DNA of 64,000 bases from Roseobacter cerasinus. Lineage in GTDB: Bacteria; Pseudomonadota; Alphaproteobacteria; Rhodobacterales; Rhodobacteraceae. The position numbers and the translations under genes are program-made. Below, piece after piece: positions 38,760 through 47,208 of this stretch. The notes beneath the pieces were generated by a model. That model saw only the letters and a list, made by a program, of their open reading frames with translations, did not search any database and was not told the origin of the DNA. Within the stretch, counting starts at the first letter, position 1, and each line of letters starts with the position of its first letter. The DNA lies in assembly GCF_009811755.1 (NCBI RefSeq), contig NZ_BLIV01000005.1, forward strand, positions 186,001-250,000, in the 5' to 3' direction.

Positions 38760-40003
38760 TCAGCGGCCTCAATGTTTGGTAGATTTTCCAAGATACCATC
38801 GATTGTCTTCAAGACATGGTCCGTGGCGCGACCAATATCAGGCGCGCCTAAACGTGAAAGATCAGGTTTGGTCGGATGTTGCAACACGTCCAATGCTGCA
38901 TCGATAGTCGGCACGTCGGTGGCCAGTCCCAGATCCGCATAGGGCGGATAGCCATCTGCATTGATCGTTACCACCGGCCTGCCAAGTAGAGCTGCTTGCA
39001 AACCGACCGTGGAGGTCTCTTGAAGAACGCAATCGCAGGCTGCCAGACAGTCTTCGATCGTCCAGCGTGAGGGCGGCTGCAAGGCTCGGCCAATTTGGCT
39101 TTCGTCTAAGATTTTCTTATTCGGATGCTGCCGGATCAGAATATGTGTTCCCGGTGCCTGTCTTGCCAGATTTTGCAGCATTTCAAGAATGTGTACAGGA
39201 TTGGCGAAAGGCTTGCCCAATATCGAAACAGCAGACGACTGACAGACCCACAGTACCAAACTATCTGTATCCTGTAGGCCCAACTCAGACCGGCGCTTCC
39301 GTCGCAGTTTTTCAGACCTTGCTTTGGCAAGGGAGTCAAATGCCGGGTTGCCAGTGACCCAGATCCTCGATTGGCATCCTTTCGAGATTAGAAAATCCCG
39401 AACATAGCCTGAAAGAACGGAAACATTTTCTGCGTAGTCTGGCGCGCAGATGTATTCAGCTTCTGCTTGCAGAAATAAGTCCGATATCGCCAAAGACTCA
39501 ATCTTCAGCCGCTTTGCCGCTTTTATCATGGCAAGCTCGGACCTGGGGCTGCTGGATGCAATGACCAGATTGGGGCAAGTGCGCTTCAGAAATCTCTCGA
39601 AACTGTGCTGTGGCATAAAACACTTACGCCCCAATTGCTCAAACTGTTCGAGCGCGACAGTCTGGCCGCTGTCTTCGGCCAGATCTCTTAGCCCAATCGC
39701 ATGGTACGCTAGGTTTTCATCGTCTGTAATGTCCGGATGAGCTGCTGATGGCGCATATTGCCGGGCAAGGTCGATCCACTTCTGATCGGTCTCGTCTAAC
39801 AAGCAGCAATATCCGGCGGCGGGCACGCCAGCGCGCTCGAAAGCTGCCCGAGCCGTGGTGAAGCCGATCACCTCCAACTCGATATCTTGCCGCTCCAGCA
39901 GGGCTTGGGCGATAGGGATAAGCGACTGGACATGGCCGCCGCCATAGCAGGCCATCATGACCTTTCTTGGCGAGCTTTGGCCGTTATCTCGCAAACGGGT
40001 CAT
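38756..40003 (-). CDS. Predicted GT-B-fold glycosyltransferase
   Basis: The 415-residue protein is built as two Rossmann-like domains. The N-terminal domain starts VMMACYGGGHVQSLIPIAQAL (in two strands and a glycine loop, about 15-35). The C-terminal domain has HILIRQHPNKKI (about 300-311) and VLQETSTVGLQAALLGRPVV (about 335-354), the basic-H-P and S/T-S-x-x-x-x-A pattern seen in Kdo, CDP-glycerol and polysialyl-type transferases. In an island making CMP-nonulosonate, it could transfer that sugar. No named family is clear to me, and a 2-epimerase-like role is possible. Confidence 0.6.
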   Translation of the reverse strand: MTRLRDNGQSSPRKVMMACYGGGHVQSLIPIAQALLERQDIELEVIGFTTARAAFERAGVPAAGYCCLLDETDQKWIDLARQYAPSAAHPDITDDENLAYHAIGLRDLAEDSGQTVALEQFEQLGRKCFMPQHSFERFLKRTCPNLVIASSSPRSELAMIKAAKRLKIESLAISDLFLQAEAEYICAPDYAENVSVLSGYVRDFLISKGCQSRIWVTGNPAFDSLAKARSEKLRRKRRSELGLQDTDSLVLWVCQSSAVSILGKPFANPVHILEMLQNLARQAPGTHILIRQHPNKKILDESQIGRALQPPSRWTIEDCLAACDCVLQETSTVGLQAALLGRPVVTINADGYPPYADLGLATDVPTIDAALDVLQHPTKPDLSRLGAPDIGRATDHVLKTIDGILENLPNIEAAE

Positions 40004-41352
40004 CAGTGCGGCCGGAATGTCTTTGTGACGGTGTTGCCTTGAATATCGCTGGCGCCTACTCCGATCATCTCGACGTCATCGATAGGAAGCGTGTCGCCGT
40101 GAAACGCATAGTACCATACGTTCGGCACTTCACCGAAATCGAGATTGTCATGAATGAAGCGGCGCGATTTCGTTTGGATGGCGAGAAACGGTTGCGGTCC
40201 AAAAACCTTTCCTCTTTTTGCTTCGATCTTGATGTACGGCACATCCTGACCGGGGGTTTCCGGTACGAACTCCAGAGACAAGTCCAGGGCATCCTGCTGC
40301 CGCTCTTCCGTCAGCAACTGACTTTGAAAGGCTGATCGAGCCGGGCTGTAGTAAAAGTGCACGCCTGGATGCAGACGTGCACTTTCGCGTAGCATGTCCA
40401 TGCCCTTACTGACCTCCGGTTCAAGATCACGCCAGTCGTGACTGCACATCCCGACAACGGTATCGTGTCCTTCAGCCGCGCGCGAAAAAGCGGCGTTCAT
40501 CTCTTTTTGGGTCATCGGAGCGATGCGGCTGCGCAGATTGAGTGATCGCGCGATCAGGCGCCGGCATCGACCTTCCTTTTGGTAGTCATCGTGATCAGGG
40601 CGGTACACTCTCCAGTCACTGGGGGCTCGCCGCCAGTTCCCCGACCTGCCATTTCGAAAATCGATGGAAGCATCGAGATCGGCGGTGTCTTCTGTTGCCA
40701 TGTTCGAGAAATCAAATGGAATGAACTGTTCTAGGAACCAATGGCTGTCTGGCCTCTCGGCCTGAAATCCCGCGCGATAGCTTGCGGGAAAAAACCCGCG
40801 CTCCAGAATCCGTCGAGACAAAATCGTATATAGATCGTCGTAGCGAAGGTAGTGTGTCGCACAGCGGTGCGCCTCTCGGTAAGTCGACACAGGATGGAAA
40901 TGGAACTCAACCGCGTCCTGCGACCACGGTTGATCCTTGATCAAACCCATATAGCGGTCGTGAATATGGTGATGACCTATATCCCTCTTCCGGGGGTTCA
41001 CATTAAAACCGACGTGGTCCATGCAGTACCACGTATAGACCCAGCCATTGCCTGCGCTATCGGGCAGTTTTTTGCGAAAAGCCTGCGCGGTCACACGGCC
41101 AAGCATCTCATTGACTTCTTCCCAGCTGCCCAATGTCCCATCTGCATGACTTTGCAGCGCCTGCGCGATGATCGGAGCTTTTTCGCCCAGATCGATTTCG
41201 CCTCTCTTCAATCGCTGAAGGTTGTCGAGTGTCGGTTCGACACCGCTGAGACCATAAAGTTCCTGCAGTCGCTCGAACTTTGCCTGCACAGGTTCAAACA
41301 GCGGTCCTTCGGTGTCGATGGTATGCACGATAAAAACACGACCGGACATCAC
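40003..41352 (-). CDS. Polysaccharide-deacetylase-like (NodB-fold) protein, divergent
   Basis: In this 449-residue soluble protein without a signal peptide, several pieces line up with the NodB deacetylase plan: HTIDTEG near the start (motif 1, acidic pair), VEFHFHPVS (about 152-160, histidine metal ligands), FPASYRAGFQAE (about 192-203, motif 3 arginine) and GMCSHDWRD (about 298-306, motif 5 histidine). Order is right but the motifs are degenerate, so the reaction could be de-N-acetylation or something else on a nucleotide or lipid-linked sugar. The stop overlaps the GT-B start by one base. Amidine installation on a nonulosonic acid needs a free amine, a possible use. Confidence 0.55.
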   Translation of the reverse strand: MMSGRVFIVHTIDTEGPLFEPVQAKFERLQELYGLSGVEPTLDNLQRLKRGEIDLGEKAPIIAQALQSHADGTLGSWEEVNEMLGRVTAQAFRKKLPDSAGNGWVYTWYCMDHVGFNVNPRKRDIGHHHIHDRYMGLIKDQPWSQDAVEFHFHPVSTYREAHRCATHYLRYDDLYTILSRRILERGFFPASYRAGFQAERPDSHWFLEQFIPFDFSNMATEDTADLDASIDFRNGRSGNWRRAPSDWRVYRPDHDDYQKEGRCRRLIARSLNLRSRIAPMTQKEMNAAFSRAAEGHDTVVGMCSHDWRDLEPEVSKGMDMLRESARLHPGVHFYYSPARSAFQSQLLTEERQQDALDLSLEFVPETPGQDVPYIKIEAKRGKVFGPQPFLAIQTKSRRFIHDNLDFGEVPNVWYYAFHGDTLPIDDVEMIGVGASDIQGNTVTKTFRPH

Positions 41353-41389
41353 TTATCCCTCAAAGTGTCAGCGACCTACTGGTCTCATC

Positions 41390-42163
41390 TTATTGATTTT
41401 GAAATGTTTTTGAATGGGTCGCGCTGATCTTTGGCACACGCGCATAGCTCTCACCACGCTCAAAAACCAGGAGGTATTCATAGAACGGGAGTCGGGGCGT
41501 CTCGATACTGTGAAAGGCTGCAAAATCCCCACGTCGCTCAAAATAGTGCTGGCCAACCAGTGTGTGACCCTGCCGGGACATGACTTCGAGCAATTCTTTG
41601 GTATCAGTGAAGAAATTTGGATGGTTCTTCTTTCGAGCACCAATTTCAGCCGCAAGCGCTTCTGTATCATCAGCATGATAGAGATCGTTCTTTCCGGTCA
41701 CATAAAGCCTTCCCCCAGGGCGAACAACCCTCAGAAACTCGGTAAGCGCCTCGTCCTGTCGGGTTGCATCCAGAACCGCCAAACAGGCAAGATTGTCAAA
41801 GCTCTCGTCCGGGAATGGCAGCTCTTCGGCCGGCGAAACCACCAATCCCTCAATGGAGTCGTCAGCTTCCCAGCTCTCCCGTGCCGCACCTATCATCGCC
41901 TCCGATATGTCCAAGCCGGTGATTTTGAGGTTGCGAGCCTTGTAGAGAGGGAACATCCGGCCCCATGCACAGCCCACCTCCAGCAAACGACCCGGTTCAA
42001 AGCCGTAGCGATCAAATACACGATTGTATACCTCATCACCTTCCGTGTTGGGATCGCCTGCGACAACGTCGCTTGTACCTGCTCCTGCTTCTGCTACCCT
42101 GCTGCGCCAGTACTCCAGATACTGGCCGTTCCAATAGTCTTTTCGCGGATCGTCTTGCGTCAT
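41390..42163 (-). CDS. Class I SAM-dependent methyltransferase
   Basis: The protein has RLLEVGCAWGRMFPLY (motif I), ITGLDISEAMI, a post-motif NLACLAVLD and RPGGRLYVTG, a standard Rossmann methyltransferase core. I choose the ATG at 42163 (257 residues, MTQDDPRKDYWNGQYLEYW) because GGAG lies about 6 nt upstream and the start avoids overlap with the divergent sulfotransferase gene. The frame is open to 42364, with other ATGs near 42256-42262. Likely O- or N-methylation of a sugar in the glycan; substrate unknown. Confidence 0.8.
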   Translation of the reverse strand: MTQDDPRKDYWNGQYLEYWRSRVAEAGAGTSDVVAGDPNTEGDEVYNRVFDRYGFEPGRLLEVGCAWGRMFPLYKARNLKITGLDISEAMIGAARESWEADDSIEGLVVSPAEELPFPDESFDNLACLAVLDATRQDEALTEFLRVVRPGGRLYVTGKNDLYHADDTEALAAEIGARKKNHPNFFTDTKELLEVMSRQGHTLVGQHYFERRGDFAAFHSIETPRLPFYEYLLVFERGESYARVPKISATHSKTFQNQ

Positions 42164-42344
42164 CAGTTGCTCCAAACAGGCTTGGGGTGAGGCGGAACTG
42201 GCCCGGTCGCCGACATTAACCACTAGTTGAAAGTTTGACGGCTGACCAGCCTGCATTCTCATTGCTTCAGGTGAAGAGAGGCGCTTCACGCCAATATCCG
42301 CAGTGGTTATAGCTGCTTTTGCACAACCTTTGTAGGAGGCCTGA

Positions 42345-43385
42345 TTGAAACCTTGCCGCGCCATGCCAGCCTCAACGGATGAGACCAGACCTGTTTTCCT
42401 GTCGGGTGTTTACCGCAGTGGAACAACGTTCCTGACAGCCGTCGTGAACAATATTCCAGCTATTGCGGCTGCTTCATCCACCGTAAAATATCTGCGGTTT
42501 TGCTACCCGCATTTTTCGAACCCGGCTGACCCGGCCGAGCTTCGAAGGCTGTTAGAGCAAACGAATGAACGAGTTTCGAAACGCTGGGGCTTGCACCTTT
42601 CGGAGGAGGCGGTCTCATCTCAGCTTTCTGACGGACAGATCACCCATAGCCGGGTTTATGATGCCATCATGCAGTCGCTGCTTGTGGCGGATAAACCTGG
42701 TGCAACACGTTGGGCAGAAAAGCTTGCGGCGCAGTGGCGCGACATACCACTTTTCCTGGAGATGTTCCCGAAAGGCCAGGTCGTTCACGTGATGCGTGAT
42801 CCCCGCGATGTGACAGCATCCTACAAGAAGATGACATATGAGCCTTGGCCCACCTATCTTGATGCAGCGCTGAACTGCAAGGGTGCCATGATGGAACTTC
42901 CCAACCTGCAGCGCACGCACGGAACAGATCGTATTCTGATTCTGCGTGCAGAGGATCTCGCAACCAATCTGCCGGGGGAAATGTGCAAGATTTGCGAGTT
43001 TCTCGGCGAACCTTATGTCGATGACATGGCGGATCTCAGCCGATTTTCAGAGATCAAAGGCGAGGCATGGCGCACCAATACATCCTTTGAAGAAACCGGG
43101 GACAACTACAGCAAGGCGACGTCGCGCTGGGAACGCCATCTCGACCCGGAAGAAGTCTTCCTGGTCGAAATGATATGCCAGCCCGATATGGCCGCGTTCG
43201 GGTATGAGGGCAGCGGGCTGGACATGGCCGCAATCTCTGCGGAACGCCTTGGGCAAATCTTCGCTGATCCATGGTTCGCGTCGCGCATGTCATACTACCT
43301 TACTCATGGTCGGCCGATGCAAGGTTACCGGACCGACCCGTATCAGACTGAAATGGAGATCGTCTTTGGAGCAGCGCGCGGATGA
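42345..43385 (+). CDS. Sulfotransferase
   Basis: The 346-residue protein has the PAPS-binding 5' loop FLSGVYRSGTTFL (about 18-30) and the 3'-phosphate site VMRDPRDVTASY (about 149-160), the two hallmarks of sulfotransferases. It should place sulfate on a hydroxyl of the polysaccharide, adding negative charge. I accept the TTG at 42345 as start because a full AGGAGG (42334-42339) lies 5 nt upstream; the first ATG (42363) is 23 nt from that site. It is divergent from the methyltransferase gene and converges on the HisH-like gene across 12 bp. Confidence 0.88.
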   Translation: MKPCRAMPASTDETRPVFLSGVYRSGTTFLTAVVNNIPAIAAASSTVKYLRFCYPHFSNPADPAELRRLLEQTNERVSKRWGLHLSEEAVSSQLSDGQITHSRVYDAIMQSLLVADKPGATRWAEKLAAQWRDIPLFLEMFPKGQVVHVMRDPRDVTASYKKMTYEPWPTYLDAALNCKGAMMELPNLQRTHGTDRILILRAEDLATNLPGEMCKICEFLGEPYVDDMADLSRFSEIKGEAWRTNTSFEETGDNYSKATSRWERHLDPEEVFLVEMICQPDMAAFGYEGSGLDMAAISAERLGQIFADPWFASRMSYYLTHGRPMQGYRTDPYQTEMEIVFGAARG

Positions 43386-43397
43386 CGTCTTTCTATC

Positions 43398-44039
43398 TCA
43401 CAGCTGCAGGAAGCCCGCCAAAAAGGACTGACCGTCTAGCGCAGATCTCTCCGGGTGGAACTGGACACCAAAAATATGATCTCGAGCGATGGCTGCAGTC
43501 ACCTGCGTTGTTCCAACATCCGTGACGGCTATGGCGGCCGCCTTTGAAGCACATTGCACCGCGAAACTGTGAACGAAGTAGTATGCCGCGCCGGGTCCAG
43601 CCGTTGCGAACGGTGTGCCATCGAAACTGTTGGGAAATGCCTCGCGAGGAGTGTTCCACCCGATGACAGGGACCCGTTCCGGCTTACCATCCTCTCGTTC
43701 TGCGGCTATTTTCGAAACCGTGCCCTCAAACACACCAAGCCCGCGATGGACGCCGAATTCCTCTCCGGTCTCCATCAGCAGCTGCATGCCAACGCATATG
43801 CCCAGAAAGGGCCGCTCCCGTTCAAGGTAACGCAAGACCGCTGCATCAAGACCCGTCGCTCTCAACTGTTCGGCGGCACGTCCAAATGCACCCACACCAG
43901 GCAGGATCAAACGGTCAGCGTTAGCAACGCTGTCTGGATCGGAGCTCAGTATGGGAGAGGCATTGCAACGTTTTAGCGATTCCATCACGGAAAAAAGGTT
44001 TCCGCTGCCATAGTCGACAATTGTACAGTTCAATGTCAC
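43398..44039 (-). CDS. HisH-like glutamine amidotransferase of the sugar-amidation system
   Basis: This 213-residue class I glutaminase starts TIVDYGSGNLFSVMESL and has LPGVGAF (about 46-52), the nucleophile in GICVGMQLL (Cys82) and the dyad histidine-glutamate in VQFHPERS (about H195, E197). It looks like HisH of imidazole glycerol phosphate synthase, but the locus also has a WbpG-like amidotransferase (45879) and a HisF-like protein (47209). In Pseudomonas and Campylobacter such partners feed ammonia to WbpG/PseA-type enzymes that convert an N-acetyl group to an acetamidine. That is the likely role here. It overlaps the NeuD-like gene by 4 bp. Confidence 0.85.
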   Translation of the reverse strand: MTLNCTIVDYGSGNLFSVMESLKRCNASPILSSDPDSVANADRLILPGVGAFGRAAEQLRATGLDAAVLRYLERERPFLGICVGMQLLMETGEEFGVHRGLGVFEGTVSKIAAEREDGKPERVPVIGWNTPREAFPNSFDGTPFATAGPGAAYYFVHSFAVQCASKAAAIAVTDVGTTQVTAAIARDHIFGVQFHPERSALDGQSFLAGFLQL

Positions 44040-44674
44040 CTTGTGGGGCCCTTGTGTTGGATTTTCCTTGCTGGCACACCGACGTAGGTGCCGCGTTCAT
44101 TGATGTTCTCGCAGACGACAGCCCCTGCACCGATTACCGCCCAGTCGCAAACCGTTACGCCCGGTAAAGCGGTCGCATTGCTGCCAAGCAATACACCGGA
44201 GCCGATCCGTGCGCCGCCGCCGACAACACTGCCGGGTGCGAGATGGCAATGGTCCCCAATCACCGCGTCGTGCTCGACAATGGCCCCGCTGTTCACGATG
44301 ATATTCCGCCCCAATGTGGCGCCGATGTTGATGAAAGCGCCTGCCAGCACCATTGTCCCTTCGCCAACGTGTTGCGAAAAGACGCGGGCTGGCTCCACAA
44401 CCAGCTGGGAGAGATCATGTCCAATGGCGCGACTTTGATCGAAGATGCCCTGCCTGGCACCGTTGTCGCCAACAGTGATGAGCAGAGAGCGGTCTGTTAC
44501 GCTGACCAGATCAGAAAAGAGAACCGGGATACCATCAACGCTGGAACCTGCGTGAGCGGCATTATCTGCAAAGCAAAGGTCCGTCACCCCGATTGACCGG
44601 GCTTGATGAGCAACCACACGGCCATGGGCTCCGGCACCAAAAAGACAAAGCCTTTGCGTATGCTCACTCGACAT
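44036..44674 (-). CDS. NeuD/PglD-family sugar acetyltransferase
   Basis: The 212-residue protein has the start MSSEHTQRLCLFGAGAHGR, an N-terminal Rossmann-like lobe, followed by a left-handed beta helix of hexapeptide repeats (about residues 100-190: VLAGAFINIGATLGRN, IVNSGAIVEHDAVIG). PglD acetylates UDP-4-amino sugars and NeuD acetylates sialic acid; the PglE-like and NeuB/C/A neighbours fit either. I take the ATG at 44674, where the family homology begins; it overlaps the NeuB-like stop by 11 bp. The frame is open to 44821, but that extension lies inside the NeuB-like gene. Confidence 0.85.
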   Translation of the reverse strand: MSSEHTQRLCLFGAGAHGRVVAHQARSIGVTDLCFADNAAHAGSSVDGIPVLFSDLVSVTDRSLLITVGDNGARQGIFDQSRAIGHDLSQLVVEPARVFSQHVGEGTMVLAGAFINIGATLGRNIIVNSGAIVEHDAVIGDHCHLAPGSVVGGGARIGSGVLLGSNATALPGVTVCDWAVIGAGAVVCENINERGTYVGVPARKIQHKGPTR

Positions 44675-45725
44675 GCGCAAAATCCACCAGCGTACCTGCG
44701 GTGACGTCCTGGCGCAGGGTGCGTCCAACAAACAGGTCCAGCAGCGTGGGCGAAAGACCAAGACCAGGGCGCATAGCCGATAGGTCGGCCTCCGAGAGCC
44801 GATGCCCGCCCGGAAGATCAAGGCCGAACACGAGGCTTTTCTGCGCCACGGCTTTTACGTCTGAGACCGAGCCAATCTCGCGCTTGACACCATCTCCAAG
44901 GCCTTGTTCGATCTGTCTCAACAACGTGATCAAAGAGGCGAAATCCTCTGGTTCGATAGATGCGGCGTGGTCTGGCCCGGGTTGGGAACGATCAAGCGTG
45001 AAGTGCTTTTCAAGCACGCACATTCCAAGGCCACGTGCTACAAGTGCGGCGTAGGGGCCAACGGTATGGTCAGAGAAGCCTACCGGGCGGCCGAATGCTG
45101 CACTGAGCGCAGGCAAGCTGCGCAAATTCTGATCCTCTATCCGTGCCGGGTAATTCGACACGCATTGCAGGATCGCGATATCTCTCTGCTTCGGCTGGGT
45201 CAGTGTATCGATGGCCGTGGCAATTTCGGCGAGGCCACCCATACCGGTTGACAGCAGAATGGGAAGGTCAGACTGCGCCGCTTGTCGCATCAGAGGTACA
45301 TTGGTGATTTCCCCCGATGGCCACTTCAGACAAACCGGATCCAGATTGACAACCAGCGCAAGGCTGCGGGCGTCGAAGGCGGTGGACATGAAGTCAATGC
45401 CAACGGTCTCACAGTGACGGCGCAGTGACCTGAAGGTGTCCTGATCAAGCTCCAGAGCGCGCAGCATGTCAGCCTGCGACCCGCCACCGGTCTGGGCGAC
45501 TTGATAGTCCGCCTTTCTCGTATCTGCCCCGATCAAGTCCTCCGTACAAAACGATTGAAATTTGACCGCATCCGCCCCTGCTTGCTTTGCTGCATCGATC
45601 ATCTGATGCGCGATCTGGGCGTCCCCGTTGTGGTTCACACCGATTTCGGCAATAACATAGCACGGATGGTCCGGGCCGACGGAACGGCCCTTCAGAGACA
45701 GGACGGGTGAAGAGCGGGGTATCAT
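44664..45725 (-). CDS. Nonulosonic acid synthase (NeuB/LegI family)
   Basis: The 353-residue enzyme has a TIM barrel containing VIAEIGVNHNGD (about 24-35), ADAVKFQSF (about 51-59) and FSDHTVG (about 215-221), and a C-terminal SAF domain with SLVFGLDLPGGHRLSEADL (about 290-308). It condenses PEP with ManNAc or a 2,4-diacetamido-6-deoxymannose to give sialic or legionaminic acid. With a bacillosamine-type dehydratase and aminotransferase in the island, the legionaminic type is more likely than sialic acid. The start at 45725 is divergent from the WbpG-like gene across 153 bp. Confidence 0.92.
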   Translation of the reverse strand: MIPRSSPVLSLKGRSVGPDHPCYVIAEIGVNHNGDAQIAHQMIDAAKQAGADAVKFQSFCTEDLIGADTRKADYQVAQTGGGSQADMLRALELDQDTFRSLRRHCETVGIDFMSTAFDARSLALVVNLDPVCLKWPSGEITNVPLMRQAAQSDLPILLSTGMGGLAEIATAIDTLTQPKQRDIAILQCVSNYPARIEDQNLRSLPALSAAFGRPVGFSDHTVGPYAALVARGLGMCVLEKHFTLDRSQPGPDHAASIEPEDFASLITLLRQIEQGLGDGVKREIGSVSDVKAVAQKSLVFGLDLPGGHRLSEADLSAMRPGLGLSPTLLDLFVGRTLRQDVTAGTLVDFAHVE

Positions 45726-45878
45726 CGTTCAGCCTTTCGTGTAGGCGTTTTTTCGACCGGTTTTGCTGAGCATGGTCGAAGTGTTTGGGAACCGTTTGCG
45801 GGGTTGACAGCCTGCCGTCGCTCTTTCACTGGTCTCAGATGATATACCAACAATCTGATCCCGGGGGTCGATCTTTCC

Positions 45879-47198
45879 ATGACATTAAAACCGAGCGCCT
45901 TGGACTGGCAAGTTGAACTGGAGGATTTCTCTCCTGAGAAGAACGATCCGCCCAGGCTGTACGGGCTGCCCGCAGATGTTGAGTTTTGTTCGTCTTGCGG
46001 CATCTCTAACCAGAGAGCGAACTCGAGCGTAGAGTTTCAGCATACACAGAGCTCTGTTAAGACGACGATCCGTTTTGATCAAGACCGAGTATGCGATGCC
46101 TGCCGCACCGCGGCAAAGAAGGAACGTGAGATTGACTGGGACGAACGGCGCGCAGAACTAAAGGTTCTCTGCGATCGCTTTCGCAGCCGCAATGGCTCGT
46201 ATGATTGTCTTGTGCCGGGATCTGGTGGCAAAGACAGCTTCTACCAGTCTTGGATGCTGAAGTATGAGTTCGGCATGAACCCGCTGACCGTGACCTGGGC
46301 TCCGAACATATACACTGACTGGGGCCGTCACAACTTTGATGCGTGGATTCACTCCGGGATGGACAACTACAAGATGACGACATCCGGCCGGTCAAAGAGG
46401 TTGCTCACGCGGCTGGCTGTTGAGAACATCTTCCATCCATTTCAGCCATTTATCATTGGCCAGAAGTGCTTTGCACCGAAGATGGCGCTGCTGTTCGGCA
46501 TTCCTCTGATATTCTACGGTGAGAATGAAGCAGAGTATGGCAACCCAATCGAAGACAACGCTGCCGCACAACGGTCATACGACTACTTCGCCGCCAAAGG
46601 TGATGAGGAAATGTATCTTGGCGGCGAAAGTATCGCTAGTCTGAAGGAAAATTTCGGTCTGAGCCAAGCCGATCTGTCGCCTTACCTGCCAGCCGATATG
46701 GCCCCCTTGCGCGACTTGAAGGCCGAGGTGCATTATTTGGGATACTATCTGAAATGGCACCCTCAATCCGCATATTACTTCGCTGTGAAAAATGGAGGGT
46801 TCAAAGCCTCGCCTGAACGCACCGCTGGCACATACTCGAAGTATAACTCCATCGACGATAAGATCGACGACTTTCACTATTATACAACCTACATCAAGTT
46901 TGGCATCGGACGCGCCAGCTACGACGCAAGCCAGGAAGTGCGCTCCGGCGATTTGGAACGGGAGGAGGCCGTTGCGCTCATTCGTCGATATGATGGCGAG
47001 TTCCCTGAAAGATGGGCGGAAGAGATTTTCGAGTATCTCTCGATTGATGAAGAAACCTTTCCGAAGGCTTCTGGCATGTTTGAACATCCCAAAATGGACC
47101 GCCGCTATTTCGAGGCGCTTACAGATCGCTTCCGTTCACCGCATCTTTGGAAAAAGGACGCGGAGACAGGTTGGTCATTACGTCACCGAGTAAGTTGA
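45879..47198 (+). CDS. N-acetyl sugar amidotransferase (WbpG/PseA family)
   Basis: The 439-residue protein has a zinc-ribbon-like start (FCSSCGISNQR, then RVCDACRTA, a C-x2-C pair twice) and an ATP-pyrophosphatase domain with PP-loop PGSGGKDSFYQS (about 109-120), followed by GENEAEYGN. This is the WbpG/PseA family, which with HisH- and HisF-like partners converts an N-acetyl group of a sugar to acetamidino. PseA acts on pseudaminic acid and WbpG on a mannuronate derivative; here a legionaminic-type acid is the natural target. The HisF-like gene follows 10 bp downstream. Confidence 0.92.
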   Translation: MTLKPSALDWQVELEDFSPEKNDPPRLYGLPADVEFCSSCGISNQRANSSVEFQHTQSSVKTTIRFDQDRVCDACRTAAKKEREIDWDERRAELKVLCDRFRSRNGSYDCLVPGSGGKDSFYQSWMLKYEFGMNPLTVTWAPNIYTDWGRHNFDAWIHSGMDNYKMTTSGRSKRLLTRLAVENIFHPFQPFIIGQKCFAPKMALLFGIPLIFYGENEAEYGNPIEDNAAAQRSYDYFAAKGDEEMYLGGESIASLKENFGLSQADLSPYLPADMAPLRDLKAEVHYLGYYLKWHPQSAYYFAVKNGGFKASPERTAGTYSKYNSIDDKIDDFHYYTTYIKFGIGRASYDASQEVRSGDLEREEAVALIRRYDGEFPERWAEEIFEYLSIDEETFPKASGMFEHPKMDRRYFEALTDRFRSPHLWKKDAETGWSLRHRVS

Positions 47199-47208
47199 GG
47201 ATTGCTGT

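Noticed and set aside
45804-45832. TTGACA at 45804 as promoter of the WbpG-like gene
   Set aside because: No acceptable -10 hexamer at 16-18 bp spacing.
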